A stretch of DNA of 64,000 bases from Gadus chalcogrammus (GCF_026213295.1 NC_079419.1:21455180-21519179), one strand, 5' to 3'; shown: positions 11,520-39,309, numbered from the stretch's first letter. Numbers and translations: made by a program. Notes: generated by a model not told the origin, from the letters alone.

Positions 11520-12520
11520 TTAGCTGCTACAACATGGAAACCTAAAAAAGAAAGAGCAGGATATCGCTCCAGCTTTATGGTAAAATTAATTGGCTTGCAT
11601 CCGCCCTGGTTTTGTTAGCTCTGGCTACAGTAGGTATATGAGCACAAAAAGTATAAACATCCTACCCTGGAAAGAGCAGGAAGCTACAGCACTTTTGATA
11701 TCGGGCTTTGTATCCAAAAAATAGATTTTTTTTTTCACAAACTTGCATGTAACTTCCTTAATAATCAAGATAACCCCACTACATTTCCAGGGAAGATAGT
11801 TAATTGTTTGTTCTAATTAGTAAACCCATTTAAACATCATTTTGAGGGCCAATATTGTCCGATAATATTGGCCAACCGACATACAGTATGTTGGTCAGGC
11901 TCTAATATCTATGTAATCATAAAGTGGCCCATCTCTGTGGAGACACTGTCGCAAGTTATTCACATCCCACCATGATAAAACCCATCAATAAGGAGAACGA
12001 AGTGTTTGATTATTACAATTATGTGAAGGAAGCGCTTCAGAGCAGAGAACAAATGCAGCACCATTCAATTTAGAGAACCAACATAATTCCACCCGCACCT
12101 GTACGTAATCCCTGCCCGTTTTGATGTGTGTTTTTAGTGTACGCCAATGTCCTCAAAGCTCACAAAGTGCATTAAAGCGGTCTTATGCAAGGAGAGAAAG
12201 GCTGACTCAGCGTTCCAGGTCCTCCGGGTCTAGCGGTGATACCTGCTGCAGCCCAGGTATCGGCCCACTTTAACGCCATGTTTCTGGCTTTCAGTTTTCA
12301 GTTGACACTGCTAGTCTCGGACCACGGATGTCCTGTTAGCTCCCGGTTTAAGATCGCTTCTGTACTGGATCGAAGCACAGCTTGTTTTAGAGACTGGATT
12401 ATTATTGTTTTACCATTGCAGAGCGTCCACAAATCAATGTTTTTAGTTGTAGGCATATATTTCTCATTAGAGCCAACATATAATATAATTAATAATTAGT
12501 ATAATTTACTCTTACCCATG
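11520..12520. other. Unassigned intergenic sequence with a DNA-transposon end
   Basis: No gene is recognised. At about 11845-11905 the phrases gtccgataatattggcc and gttggtcaggctcta look like the end of a fish DNA transposon, but I cannot find its partner end. Confidence 0.3.
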
Positions 12521-12522
12521 GT

Positions 12523-13076
12523 TAATGGCCTATAAACTTCACTGGCTCCCAGTACACTACCGCATCCAATACAAAACCCTACTCCTCACCTACAAAGCTC
12601 TCCACAACCTAGCCCCCAGTTATCTCTGCGACCTCCTCCAAGAATACACTCCCTCCCGCTCCCTCCGCTCAACCTCTGCTGGACTACTATGTATCCCCAC
12701 ATCACGACTCACTTCAATGGGTGCCCGGTCATTCAGCTGTTCAGCACCCAGGCTCTGGAACTCCCTCCCCCCACACATAAAACAGTCAGACACCATTACA
12801 ACCTTCAAGTCACAACTCAAAACTCACCTGTTCAAACTCGCACACAACGTCTAACTGATCACTGTTTTGATTGTTTTTTTTTCTTTGTTTTGTTTTGTTT
12901 TGTCTTGTTTTTGTTTTATTTATTTCTTATTGCTTATGTTTATTTATTTATTTATTTATTTTTTCCACAATGTCTTGTTTTTTTAAATATGATGACTATA
13001 TGCTATGTAAGGTGACCTTGGGTGTCTTGAAAGGCGCCTCTAAATTAAATGTATTGTTATTTATTATTATAAAAGC
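12523..13076 (+). mobile_element. 5'-truncated L2-like LINE, 3' end
   Basis: An open frame at 12525-12854 gives the C-terminal tail of a non-LTR retrotransposon reverse transcriptase ORF, with LHWLPVHYRIQYKTLLLTYK and later APRLWNSLPPHI and TFKSQLKTHLF. It stops normally and is followed by a T-rich 3' region. The element ends in gaaaggcgcctctaaatt and then an A/T microsatellite tail, as in fish L2/CR1-group LINEs. Nothing upstream of the tail domain is present, so it is a dead 5'-truncated copy. A nearly identical copy lies inverted at 39310-39804. Confidence 0.75.
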
Positions 13077-13574
13077 CTCCTTCATGATGTAGGCTGCAGA
13101 GAGAATGTGCTGTTGCTTCTATAGCCTAACTATATGATCTAAGAGCTATCATTTGAGTTGAATTAGTTAGAAATGGAAGATCTGAAGATCTTCTTACATT
13201 TCTCGCACTAATACTGAATGTCTTTCATCAGGTATTAATGTGTGAAATGAAGAAGGTCTGTTGCTAGGTGTCTGTGCTATCAGACAATTCAGCTTTTCGA
13301 CTGCTCCCGATCCATTTCTGACCAATGAGGTCATTTGTTCTCTGATTGTTTCAAGGAATTCTATCATGTGCTATTATAATGCATATGACTATACTTTATT
13401 TCTGACTGCGAGAATTTGAGTCTCGTCGAATGATGATTACACTATTACAATTTGAAGGTACAGAACAGTGCCACTGCTTGCTACTTTCTCAGAAGCATTG
13501 CCCCCCCCCCCCATTTGTATCATTTATACTGGTCATTTACCATAGTAAACAGTAATAATGATATCGATATATTT
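13077..13574. other. Unassigned sequence with a C homopolymer
   Basis: No gene is recognised. A run of 12 C lies at 13501-13512, which is a likely site of length error. Confidence 0.4.
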
Positions 13575-13578
13575 TTAA

Positions 13579-15240
13579 AGGAACATATTTTGGTGTTTCC
13601 CAACAAGTAAACATAGTATTTGAGTTCCAGGAAACTGCTGGAAAGAGCTCCTTGCTAGAAATAGCTTTTAGGAAAAAAATCTCGCCTCTGTTTCAGTCCC
13701 TTCAGATTGCGCTGTTTCTGGTGTCTGTAGCTTTAATGCAAATGAGCTGCTGCCCATTGACCAATGAGCTGTCAGAGTGAACCACAGCATGAGGGAGAAG
13801 TGATTGTTTCTGTTTGCGCACTCCTGGAGCTCTATATCTATATAATATAATATAATATTATACAACGGGGGGCCTAAATCCAGCGATCTGATTGGTTCCT
13901 GACTGTTGTATAATGAGCGTATACATAACTGCTATGACGCCCGATCATTTTGTGAAAGTTTGCATATCACTCCGCGCCTGGAAGTAGAAACAGTTACAAA
14001 GTAAAACATATGTTGGATGATGGTGGAGAGGGTGTAAATGTTGTTACTCCGGGAGTGAGCAAGGCGATGGAGAGACTAACGAAAGCTTAGGCACACGGCG
14101 AGTGAACTGCTCCATAGGATAAATTGCCGGCGAACCGCTCTAGCCGAGCCTTCTCTCGGAGGGACGCTAAAGTGTGTTGCATAGCGACCGTCTTGCATTT
14201 TGAAGGCAGCCAGGAGGGACTACTTTTTTGTATTCTTTAATAAAACGGCTACTTTGACTTTCTTGGTTTCTTTTTAAATGTAGTGTGTCTATGACTTTCG
14301 TTTCGCCATAATAGTAACCGTTGTATAAAAGCTATAGATCACTTCAGTCAGTGGTATGTGCTCATTATACCACTGTGAAGGGGGTCGCCGGCCCTGCGCG
14401 TCGGGGCCGGACAACGCCCCTTTACAGTGGTATAATGAGCACATACCACAGCCTGTCGTGATCTATTGCTTAAATATATATATAGGTATTTATATAATTT
14501 ATATCTAATATCACGGCCAAAAGCTAGCGGCTGATATTATGAATAATAAAGACTGCATCTGACGTCTCTGGTACTTCCACAACAAGTAAAGACTCGTAGT
14601 GGGGGTAATCTCGGCGATGGTTGAGAAGAATTGGGGGAAAGGAACTTTGGCCTTGACTCTCTGAAGTCCATGTTGAACCGCGACATGGAGGAGAAAGGGA
14701 TTGTACTCCCCGAGCTCGGCAGCAGCCCGGCATCCCAGCTCCGGGAGTACAATCCCTTCCTCCGCTGGAGTTGCCGGACTGCCGCTGAGCTCCCCCCCCA
14801 GAGCTGCCGGACTGCCGCCGAAGCTCACCCGCCAGAGCTGCCGGACTGAGCTTTCGCCAGAGCTGTGGTGGCAGTCCGGCAGCTCTGCCGGACTCCCTGC
14901 CAGGCAGTCACATGGCAAACTGACAAATTAGACATGGAATGCACGAACATCTCCGCCCAGCGCACGTCCGCTGGTCCACAAAATCTTAGCTATACTCTTA
15001 TTGGAGGGGGGTGGGGAAGTGGGAGGTCATATTCAACTGTGCCCCCTTCTTACATAGGAGGGGGTGCCAAAATTGACTCGCTCGTTTGGCAACTGTAGTC
15101 GGGGTACTCTCAGAAATGCATATCTCACTCAAGAAATCATATACAGACTCTTTTCAAAGTTTATATGCGTGTGGGAGCACCAGAGACCAAAAACAACCCC
15201 CCCGAATCCCAGGAAAAGTTGTTTTCATAATATGTCCCCT
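13579..15240. mobile_element. TTAA-flanked DNA transposon derivative (Kolobok-like)
   Basis: The element is bounded by TTAA at 13575-13578 and 15241-15244. The ends are aggaacatatttt on the left and ataatatgtcccct on the right, inverse copies allowing one or two mismatches. TTAA duplication with an AGGGGACATATT-type end fits the Kolobok superfamily. PiggyBac is the alternative. The interior has no transposase. It is a composite carrying the palindrome at 14336-14465 and a segment at about 14545-14700 that is closely similar to 30615-30750. Confidence 0.55.
14336..14465. repeat. Strong palindrome, predicted cruciform
   Basis: A 26-bp core at 14351-14376 (gtggtatgtgctcattatac then cactgt) is repeated perfectly inverted at 14424-14449. 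The flanks extend the pairing to agatcac/gtgatct at the outside and aaggggg/cgcccctt on the inside. Within the loop a second stem forms between ccggccc and ggggccgg around 14387-14410. The arms would fold into a two-tier hairpin. A bacterial-style terminator has no meaning here. It is most likely a small foldback MITE. Confidence 0.8.
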
Positions 15241-15244
15241 TTAA

Positions 15245-16110
15245 ATATATATATATCTTATCTATATATATAGATATATAATTGGGATTTAGATGTGTGT
15301 TCAATGAAAACTCTCTCCCAGTAGTGTGACAGCAGCATTTTTTTTATGTTGATAGTTGTCGTGGTCAAGCTTAAACATTGGTGTTTGGATTTCCTTTAGG
15401 TTGCAATGTTGTGCCATGAGGACAGTAATGCTGGATGTTCACTTGGTTTGAATGGTAAATACAATGAATACGTAGCTCCGGTTGTCTGCTCACATGTTTC
15501 CTTGTGTTGGTGTGTTTGGAGGGTTTATCCGGCTGTTCCTTGTGTTTCTAGTTGCGTGATGTCGTCAACATTGGCTGAGGTTGGTTTGTTGTTTCTTTGT
15601 TCTTTAGGTTGTTTGGCCAACTGAGGGGATGGCGGTGACCTAACATTCATCGCTCCGACCACGCTTCTCATCTTCTTTCATGTTTCCCCCACTTGCATGT
15701 AATTATTTAAGCTATCGCTTTCCGGCTTTCTCAAGTTTTTACTACTCATGCATGCCCCCTCTTTCTGTTGTTCTTGGGGAGAGTAAATTCATAAAAGCTG
15801 TGGATTTTTGGCAAGCGTTTTTGGTGTCAGAGTTGAGGTTTATTACCCAGACACAGCCAACCTGAGGCCAGTAGTAGAGCCAGCGATAGGGACCACCCCC
15901 GGGGATCGCCGCCATGCAGAGCCCAGCAGGGGTCTGTTACCTTTAGGCCCCCCTCCATCTCTCGCCATCTCTCCCCTTCACTGTTCTCCCCCACAACACC
16001 CCGCCCACCTTGTGTCTTGATGTTGGGCGGGTCCCCTGGTACCCTCACCCTCTGTTGGCCCCCCCGCACCTGCTGCCACTACGGCCACCTCCCGCAGCCA
16101 CGTTGTCGCC
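15245..16110. other. Upstream region of the FAM110B-like gene
   Basis: No separate gene is recognised. From about 15860 the sequence becomes C-rich and free of transposon motifs, so it may contain 5' untranslated exon and promoter sequence for the gene that starts near 16111. I see no clear TATA box or CpG island. Confidence 0.35.
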
Positions 16111-18548
<2,438 letters not shown>

Positions 18549-20577
18549 GAAGGGGAACACGAAGCAGACTGTTTTCTTTGTGCTGAAGAACAAGTCATGG
18601 GAGGAGAGTCAGAGACCTGGGAGTGGCCGCCAGTTGAATTGAGGCTAATGGCAACATTGAGAAATGTGCATCAAAGCAGTTGGTCCATGTTCTTTGTGTG
18701 GATGTGAATAAAAGCATCTGTGCAGACAGTACATGTACAGACAGACAGCATATATAGAGCTTGACAGACCACAGTACTACCAAACCATGAAATAAAAGGG
18801 GAAGCATGAGAAGTAGATATAAACTAGCAGAATGACAGCTTGGTTACATACACAGATCCACTAAAGAACGCACTCATTTGTATTACAATGGACGTTTCTT
18901 GATGGACACAAAATCTGCCGTGCACAAAGGCAGTTGGGTTTGTCTTTGAATAAATCTCTGATTCCTGTTGCTTAACCAATGCTGATAGACTACGGGGCAG
19001 TCACTTGGTCACCAAACAGAGGGATTATTTAGCTGAGAACATTCTTCCAACCATCGATTACCCTGAGAAGAAAATAACACTCTTCACATCTATTCAAAGT
19101 TATGTCGGACTTCAATCTGTATAACTTGCTGAATTATCTGAGTAGTGTTACCACACTTGAGCTACCCTGCTAATGAACACTTGTTAGACTTGACGATCAC
19201 AACTCCATCAGACAACTCCAATTTGACAGGCAGGTGGCGGTGGTGTGCTAGTAGAATTTTGCAGAATAATCACATTGCTGTATGTGTTAGGGTTGCCCAA
19301 ATTACATAACCAACTCTGTACGAGGCAACAAGTTTGCCTTTCATTATCCAGTTCACTTTTAACGAAAAGGCCCACTTGAAACAATGACATAAATCCAAAA
19401 TCAATGTTCACAATTTAGAGATATAGGCCAAAAGTACTGTAGCAACAAGGAAAGTAGATTTTGAAATTACGTTTTGGGTGATTATTTTGGTGTGTTGCAT
19501 TCAGATTTCTCTATTTATCCAAGGGGAAAATATTGATTTGGGAACAGTTAGTCCCAATGCTAATGATAATTTGATCATTGATCACGATATGCGAAAGGTA
19601 AAGGTTAGCCCCTTTATGCATGTTTTCAAGGATGGCAATGAGGCTACTTGGGGTATGACTCAAATGTCCTTTTTGAATTTTCAAGTCAACATTACTTACA
19701 ATATGGGCCAGAATGAGTCTTCCCTCCCTATGTTTCCCTTTAAAGATTTTGGAAACTAGCAGCTTGACAGAGTGTTTACCTTTCAGAAGGCAGAGATAGT
19801 AGAAAAACTTCTGTAATTTGGGGAAACATGAAAATGTTGGACTGGAATCATTTGGTGTGTTATAATGCACAATGTATTAACAATTTATAATTTCACGCAC
19901 TTTCAAGCTTAATTCTGAACCAGTTTACTTTCATTACGCTGCGTTAAACTATAGCTTGCCTTGTTCCTCCTGACATTATTTCTTGTGTTGTATTCTTAAG
20001 AGCCTGATAAAATTTGTTTTATTATTTTCAAATGATTATGTGTCTGCCATTGTGCATACATTTCACATGACTGACAAATAATATGTTTGAAATACAAAAA
20101 AAGGCCTAGAATTTAGGTCGTCGTATGACATTGGTTAATTTAGAAACATAAAAGTTAATAATTTGGAATGAAAAAGGCCACATTGTCCAAAATGGTGGAT
20201 CCTAGAGACCATATTGTGTTCATTTTATTAATTATGAGTAACAGGTGAGAGATCAAAAGACTGGCTGAGATGGGGGTAGATTGGCAAGAGATTACCGTAT
20301 CATTAACGTCAAAGTTCAACCTTGTGGCAAACATTAAAGGCACAGCTAGAAATATGTTTATTGCAGCTGGTATAACACCTGCAGTGCATTTCTCCCCAAC
20401 CACATATGCCTCATTATTTGACCTACAGTGCTGAGCTGTTCCAGAGCCATGCATTCAATGGCTCCCCAACGCACCACCATTCTTATGGATCAGGGCTGTT
20501 AATGTGTTTGTTATGTAGGTTAAACATGTTTTGCTTTTTAGGAAATTATTGAATACAAACCTGTACATACTCATTAC
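18549..20577. other. Probable 3' UTR of the FAM110B-like gene, then intergenic
   Basis: Candidate polyadenylation signals (aataaa) occur at about 18708, 18791 and 18949, within 400 bp of the stop codon. Beyond that, to the gap, I recognise no gene. In particular there are no exons of the cotransporter that continues on the other side of the gap. Confidence 0.45.
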
Positions 20578-20677
20578 NNNNNNNNNNNNNNNNNNNNNNN
20601 NNNNNNNNNNNNNNNNNNNNNNNNNNNNNNNNNNNNNNNNNNNNNNNNNNNNNNNNNNNNNNNNNNNNNNNNNNNNN
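20578..20677. other. Assembly gap of 100 N
   Basis: Exactly 100 N, the usual placeholder for a scaffold gap of unknown true length. Whatever joins the two sides is not sequenced here. Confidence 0.98.
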
Positions 20678-20880
20678 GCAATGAGTGGAAAACCCCCTGC
20701 GTCGAAAAAAGAAGCGGCAAGGTGCCACCGTTAGCCAATGGGATGAATGCTCATAGCGTCTCTATGCGCAGACCGTTCGGGTCCCCCGTGAAGGGGTTAC
20801 ATTGTAACGAGTGAAAACCCCATGCGTTCGAAAAAAAGAAGCACACAAGGTACCCTTTGCGTCAGAAACTGAAGCAAAAG
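20678..20880. repeat. Diverged tandem repeat at the gap edge
   Basis: Two copies of a unit of about 130 bp begin at about 20678 and 20807. Each contains a form of gagtgaaaacccc then tgcgttcgaaaaaa and gaagc. The array runs into the gap, so the gap may have been caused by a satellite. Confidence 0.5.
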
Positions 20881-21362
20881 TCACTGACCGTGCTTCGTCA
20901 AAAATCTGACAGCGTTCGGAGTGAGAAAATGTGTTGATAATGATGCTTGGAGATCATTCCAATAAACTCTGAACATTTCCTGGGCTGTGTGTATTGTTTT
21001 CCCTCGTGTGTCGCGTGGGTGTTGAGACGTTTGCATAGTTTTTGACTAGCAAAGGGGAGGTGTACGGTCTCTGAACAGCAATGTCCCACGTGCAGGGCGC
21101 AGAAATGTGGTTTGCCACCAAATCAGCCAATGTTAAAACACCTGAGAACACGTTAACAGACCTGAGAACTTGAGCTTTAGTTATTAAGCCTCTCAGAGTT
21201 GAAAATCAGTCCTTTGTCCTAATCGATCCTGATTGCAATTATGTCAACACTCTGGAAACACACTTACGTTGTCGACACAATGCAGTCACCTTCCGGCAAC
21301 TCCTATCTGTAGTCCTCTTGGGCACTCTTAACTCTCCTCTGACTCATTAGTGATCTTAAGAC

Positions 21363-21690
21363 ATGGTTCTACTGGTGGACGATGAGAAATGCCCAGTACA
21401 ACCATACACCTTTACTGGTGGACAATGGGAGCCTCCCAGTACATACATTCTTCTTCTGTTTATACCGGCCACTGTCCAGTACAACCAAATGCCTCTGCTG
21501 GATGACGCTGGGAGTTGTGCGATACAACCACAATTTTACTGGTGGACACTGGGAATGGCCCAGTACAAATAATTACATCAACTGGTGCTCACTGAGAGCT
21601 GACGAGTACAACTACCTACCTTTACAGGTGGACACTGGGAGCTGCCCAGTACAATCCCAGTCTTCGCCAGGTATCTCCTGGGAGTTGACC
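21363..21690. repeat. Minisatellite upstream of the first slc12a2 exon seen
   Basis: About seven diverged copies of a roughly 43-bp unit, each with a form of tactggtggacactgggag followed by gcccagtacaac. It lies about 100 bp before the acceptor of the first cotransporter exon visible in the window. Confidence 0.65.
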
Positions 21691-21782
21691 ACTTATACCC
21701 CAGTGCAACCCAAGTAAGCTGGTTGAGTGTTATGGGAGGCTGAGGGATGGTGGGTTATTGGTAACTGATTGTGTCTCCGCAG

Positions 21783-34362
<12,580 letters not shown>

Positions 34363-34363
34363 C

Positions 34364-34590
34364 ACACACACACGCTCAAAACACACACACGTGCAAAAGA
34401 CACAATACACACACACGCGCAAATCACATGCACGCAAAACACACACACGCAAAACACACACGCACGCAAAACACTCACAAGCAAAACACACACACAAGCA
34501 AAACACACACACACGCAAAACACACACACACACACACACGCAAAGCATGCACACACAAGCAAAATACACACACATACACAAGCAGGATAA
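34364..34590. repeat. CA-rich minisatellite starting at the slc12a2 stop codon
   Basis: Units of the form acacacacgcaaaac are repeated about 15 times with variation. The array starts one base after the TAA stop of slc12a2, so it forms the beginning of the 3' UTR. Confidence 0.85.
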
Positions 34591-37500
34591 ATGCAGGTGC
34601 CTTCATAAATTAGAGCCTAGAGGCTTTTTTGCTGTCTGGCTACTATAGTGTTGGTTCATTTTAAGAGGACATAAGGATGTTACATATTGTTTGCACTGTA
34701 ACATTACAAATAAGGATCAGAAATGTTTTAAAAAGCCAGTTTATAGAGATACTAATTTAAATGGATGTTTTACAGCTACCTCTCTTTAAAGAGGTATATT
34801 TATATTGCTATATATTTATGTGATAGATTAATGATTCAATTTCTTTTTTTATGTATTTATTTAATAATGTTTATTATACTGCTTTGACGGTGAACAATAT
34901 TGGGTTAATGGTGTTGTATACATTCTAATCCTGTGTAATCTTGCATTGTTTTCCTACTGGATCACGATAAGTTAATCAGTTGTTTAATGTTTTCTTGACG
35001 GGAAATGGAGACTGAAAGTTGCAACATATCGTGGTGCCCCACAATGTAATGGGGCTGTTTGGCTTAAATGTTATCAATTACAGTTTATTCATGTTCGGAC
35101 ATTGTAAAGATTTAACATGTAATTATGTGTACTGTGTAAGGGTGGTTGTTTTATGGTGGAAGATAGTTTGAGTTTGTCTAAATTATGGTTGCCCCCAAAT
35201 AATAATTATAAAAATACAATTATGCATAAAGTTTTGAAGTCTTGCGTGTCTTCTTGAAGATAATCCTGAACCTTACTTGCTAGCCTCACAAAACCAGCCT
35301 TATCAGGTTTGGGATATTAGTTTTGAGAAGCCCACCAAACAACATTCAGCCAATCAGCGAACGCAAGTCAGTGATGTATTCTATACCAACATATTTTTCA
35401 ACACATACAGCTCTTTTTTTAATCTTATTTTATGTACAGCCCTAACCACAAATCTCTAACTGTCTTTGTTATCAGTCTTTGTTATCAGCATTAACTTGGT
35501 AGCTAGAAGTGTAATGCTTGTATTTAAAAATGCATATATAAATATAGATTTTTTAATATTCACTGCAGAATGATAACGACATGATTAGTACAATTCATGT
35601 CAATTACCTAACTAGAAAGTAAGGGAAATTATGGTTGCTGTGGTAAGTGATTGAGTCCAGTGGTAGCAGTTATCAACGGCTTGACCTTCGTGGGTGCGTT
35701 ACATGTTTCCATGGTAACAGCAAGCTCCACCAATCGAAGATGTTGTGTTACACTTTAGGATTGTGGGTAGTGAGGTGGTTTTAAATGAAACAGCGCATAA
35801 AAGTTTTTCCCCCAAAAAAATGCTTTAACTTGTGACTTCTACAGGATTCATCATTCATTCATTGTGAAACATCGTTTCACAATCTCTTGGCTTGTGGTAA
35901 GTATACCCTGGATGGTAATGTCTTTTAATCAAAACCTCTATGCAGAATATGAATGGGACGTTCACTTCCGCACTGTTGCGTACCAAGCCCATCCAGAGCC
36001 TTTTAGAGATATTATGGGATCGAGCCATGTTCCAGCCTATATTTTAGTTACACACAACAGAGGGCGGCAGTGCAATACCCAATATGCCAATTTCGGTTTG
36101 GACAGCTTTGTTCATTGCAAATGCCATTTCATTTTCCGACATTATTTACGCAATATGCATAATATGCAATGCTTCATGTCATTAAACATAAACGTAGTAC
36201 CTAATAGAGACATTGTAGACAACATAATGTAACCCGCCTGGTTAAAAGGCTTAATATTATTTATGAGCACATTCCCTGACTTGACTATTCCCCTGACAAA
36301 TTGACTCGGACACTGATTGAAGTTGCGAAGCAACAAAGAACAATACTCAAACGAGATATTTTATTTTATTTGTGTTTTTTGGGCCCATAGGTTGCAATTG
36401 TGTATTATGTGCACAATGTTGAGTTTCAAATTAAAAATGCACATTTAACTACAACTACCTGTGTGCTCTGGTTATTGCTATACTCCCAACTCCTCAGAAC
36501 CTGGAGGTCCAGACGTTTACATACCTTGAAGTGGGTTACACGGTAAAAAATTGGCGCGCTAGTGTGGTGGAATTAACCGAGATCTAAACACTTCGACTAA
36601 CTTAAGAGAGGAAAATAAATCGAGGGAGCAAGTATGACAAAAATACTTTATCGTTAAAAAAGACAACAATAAGGCTGAATGGTTTGCAAAGCACTGATCA
36701 ACAGATCCTGATGTCCTCTTTATCCACACACACAAAGCAGTTTCTTGTTTGAGGTGTCCCCCCCAATCAATCATAAATTCATCGAACCAAATTGTCAACA
36801 AGATAATTTAGAACCACAGGCTGAGGTCAGCACGCATTAACCCCGTAGCTTCCTGCTCCGTGTCAAGCCCTGGATCAGAATCCAGAGACGCTTTAAATGT
36901 TTTCTACCATTAGATATATAGGCCTAATGATAATCATGGTATACCATAGAATATTATCATTAATTTCTACCACACATCTCCCCTACTGTGACTGATAAGA
37001 TCACAACAAAAACATAACAGTCGTTCAGGTCAGCTTTGCACTACATTTGATCATCGTTAAAAACCTTTAAGCATGTTCAGGGCTTTCAACCTGCATAATT
37101 CTCAGGAATTTCCACCTGTTTTTTAAGGCAAAAAATATCTATCAAATGTACTACATTCTATTAACATTTTGATCCCTGCAATTCGTTCATATGGAACCAT
37201 ACACCCTTCTAAATCATAACAACACAATGTTCCATATTCAGCATACAATTCTATGAAATGTCTAACTAGAATTCACACATAGTAATCATAACATAGTATT
37301 TTCAGCATGCATTGAAAATGAGGATTTCAGGAATATGTGACATAAAAAATATGAAACTCAAAAAATGACATTTAAAAAAATAGGTAAAAATAATACAAAT
37401 TAAAAATTAAGATTGTCTGCAAGCTTGCATGGATTTGGATAGCTCTGATTATCTTCATGTATCGGTATGTTGTATAAATGTGGGGGGTTTGGGCATTGTG

Positions 37501-37630
37501 GTTGCTGCTCCTGTTCACAGTTATCAGGCCTTGGAACCCGTTAGTCCAATGTCCATTTGTTCACGCTGTCCGCAGCGGCTGTAGCTCACATGGAGAGGTT
37601 ACCAGTATGAACTAAGACCTCCTTCTGATG
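34591..37630. other. slc12a2 3' UTR and intergenic sequence
   Basis: The AT-rich stretch from 34591 to about 35260 is compatible with a long 3' UTR, but I cannot fix the polyadenylation site. From 35260 onward I recognise no gene. Phrases tgtaacccgcc (36230) and gtgggttaca (36532-36541) could be the two ends of a solo LTR of about 310 bp, but the flanks do not match. Confidence 0.35.
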
Positions 37631-37868
37631 CAGTGGCGGCTGGTGAATTTTATTTTAGGGGGGGCTGAAAGTTTTCTAAACCAAACCCCTGTAGGGGGGT
37701 CTGGGGGCATCCTCCCCCCGAAGATTGGAGCCGGGGAACCGGCTCCATTTGTCCGGTTCCCCGGACAAATGGGGTTTAAACTTAATTTATTTGCCTTGTA
37801 GAATTAAGCAAGATTAAAAGTGCAAATACATCAATAATAATTGGGAATTATACACAAGTTAACATTCT

Positions 37869-37917
37869 CTCTCTGTCTCTATGTGAGTGAGAGTGAGTGA
37901 GTGAGTGAGTGAGTGAA
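37869..37917. repeat. (GTGA)n microsatellite
   Basis: Seven to nine near-perfect copies of gagt/gtga. Confidence 0.85.
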
Positions 37918-38071
37918 AATGTGATTCTAAAAGGGGTGAGTGTGTTACGGACAATCTATTGTGTTGGTAACTTCACTCATAAATCTATCTACAGTCAAGT
38001 ATGCATTTAGACAAATAGATAAAATATCAATATAATATGTGCAACCTTTTTTGTGTGGTTGTTCAAAACAC

Positions 38072-38290
38072 ACTGAAGGCATGATGCCACCATAGGTTTG
38101 CAGAGAACTACATACAATATGCATACTGAAGGCATGATGCCACCATAGGTTTGCAGAGAACTATTATACAATATGCACACTGAAGGCATGATGCCACCAT
38201 AGGTTTGCAGAGAACTATATACAATATACACACTGAAGGCATGATGCCACCATAGGTTTGCAGAGAACTACAAACAATATGCACACTGAA
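38072..38290. repeat. 53-bp tandem repeat, four copies
   Basis: A unit starting actgaaggcatgatgccacc begins at 38072, 38125, 38179 and 38232, with a partial fifth at 38285. The copies are almost identical, so the array is young. The spacing of 53-54 bp with no variable spacers rules out a CRISPR array. Confidence 0.9.
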
Positions 38291-38696
38291 GCTGCACACT
38301 TGATTCAGGATTCTCATAGATCAGAGACAATTCCGTCTTGAGCTTTGCCTTGTTCAGCGTGGGATATGCCTTCACAGTGGCATTCGAGCATCAGCAGGAA
38401 ATGAATGGCAGTACCTTTCAAACATATTTCCTTGTACTAAGATAGCACTCACAAGGTGGCCAGTGAAAGAGAACCTCGCTTTGGTGTGAGCCAGGATCGT
38501 GTCGCAGACCTCTTCAGACAGCCTCTGCTTCACCTCTTCTGTCAAAGCCGTCCTTGGTCTGTCGGTTCCTGATGGCTCTTGCAGCTGGTCAGAGTCTCTG
38601 AATGCAAACAAACCAATAATGAGTTTGTTAGGCTGTGTACAGTACTGTAGTCTACGTGATGCACATGTTCACACTTTATCCAGTAAAAAGATGTCA

Positions 38697-38945
38697 GCAT
38701 ACCCCCTTAAAATGGGCAGGAATGCATAATGTTAGTGTTAAACACTGTTTTTTATCTATTGTGTTGGTAACTCCACTCATAAATCTATACAGTCAGTATG
38801 CATTTAGAAAAATACGATCAACTATCAATATAATATGGGCAACCTTTTATGTGTGGTTGTTCAAGACACACTGAAGGCATGATGAGTATACCCACTTAAA
38901 ATGGGCAGGGATGCATAATGTTAGTGTTAAACACTGTTTTTTAAG
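38697..38945. repeat. Local segmental duplication around 38.7-38.9 kb
   Basis: The sequence at 38697-38757 (acccccttaaaatgggcagg and following) is repeated at 38884-38945. The stretch between them (38758-38886) is a diverged copy of 37958-38090, including the start of the 53-bp repeat. Two rounds of duplication are implied. Confidence 0.7.
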
Positions 38946-39309
38946 CTATCCATTGTGCCTCGCCTAACCAGGATGTCCAGCAAAGAGTAAAGCATGCTAG
39001 ATTACACCACTGGCAATATATTATAAAAAAAGAACACAAATACAGTCTCCTTTCATGCATATCGTCGCTGTCCGATGAAAACCGCGTATGTCCATTTTTG
39101 CCGATTTTGAGATTTTACGATGATAGAATGTCCAGGTTCATTTCCGTATACAGTATGCGTCATGAACCTAATTGACCAATAAAAGGTTGTGAAATCACGT
39201 CATCTGATTTTCAAGTATATCCATTTGGTGTCAAAGCTGTCAATCACGCCGCGTATCTCCCGCCCTGTGGAGTCATCTCACCAGCGTCTCTGGAAGCGCA
39301 TCATCGGGT
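38946..39309. other. Unassigned intergenic sequence
   Basis: I recognise no gene or repeat here. Confidence 0.35.

Larger units (their letters stand above)
37631..38611 (-). pseudogene. DNA transposon remnant with DUF4371-type fragment
   Basis: The left edge, cagtggcggctggtgaatt at 37631, is a known style of transposon terminus in vertebrates. On the - strand at 38611-38372 an open frame gives EVKQRLSEEVCDTILAHTKA followed by RFSFTGHLVSAILVQGNMF and ERY, matching the N-terminal half of the 52 kDa repressor/DUF4371 family. The remainder of the protein and the right terminus are absent. Two compact palindromes (ggagccgggg...ggctcc and atttgtccgg...ccggacaaat) lie at 37727-37778 just inside the left edge. 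Confidence 0.45.

Noticed and set aside
19478..19870. Open frames on both strands that might be missing slc12a2 exons
   Set aside because: Neither translation resembles the membrane or cytosolic domains of cation-chloride cotransporters.
36230..36541. Possible solo LTR (tgtaaccc ... gggttaca)
   Set aside because: No matching target duplication, no polyadenylation signal of clear position and no second copy in the window.
38072..38290. Regular direct repeats resembling a CRISPR array
   Set aside because: The whole 53-bp unit is repeated with no unique spacers, and the genome is vertebrate. It is a minisatellite.
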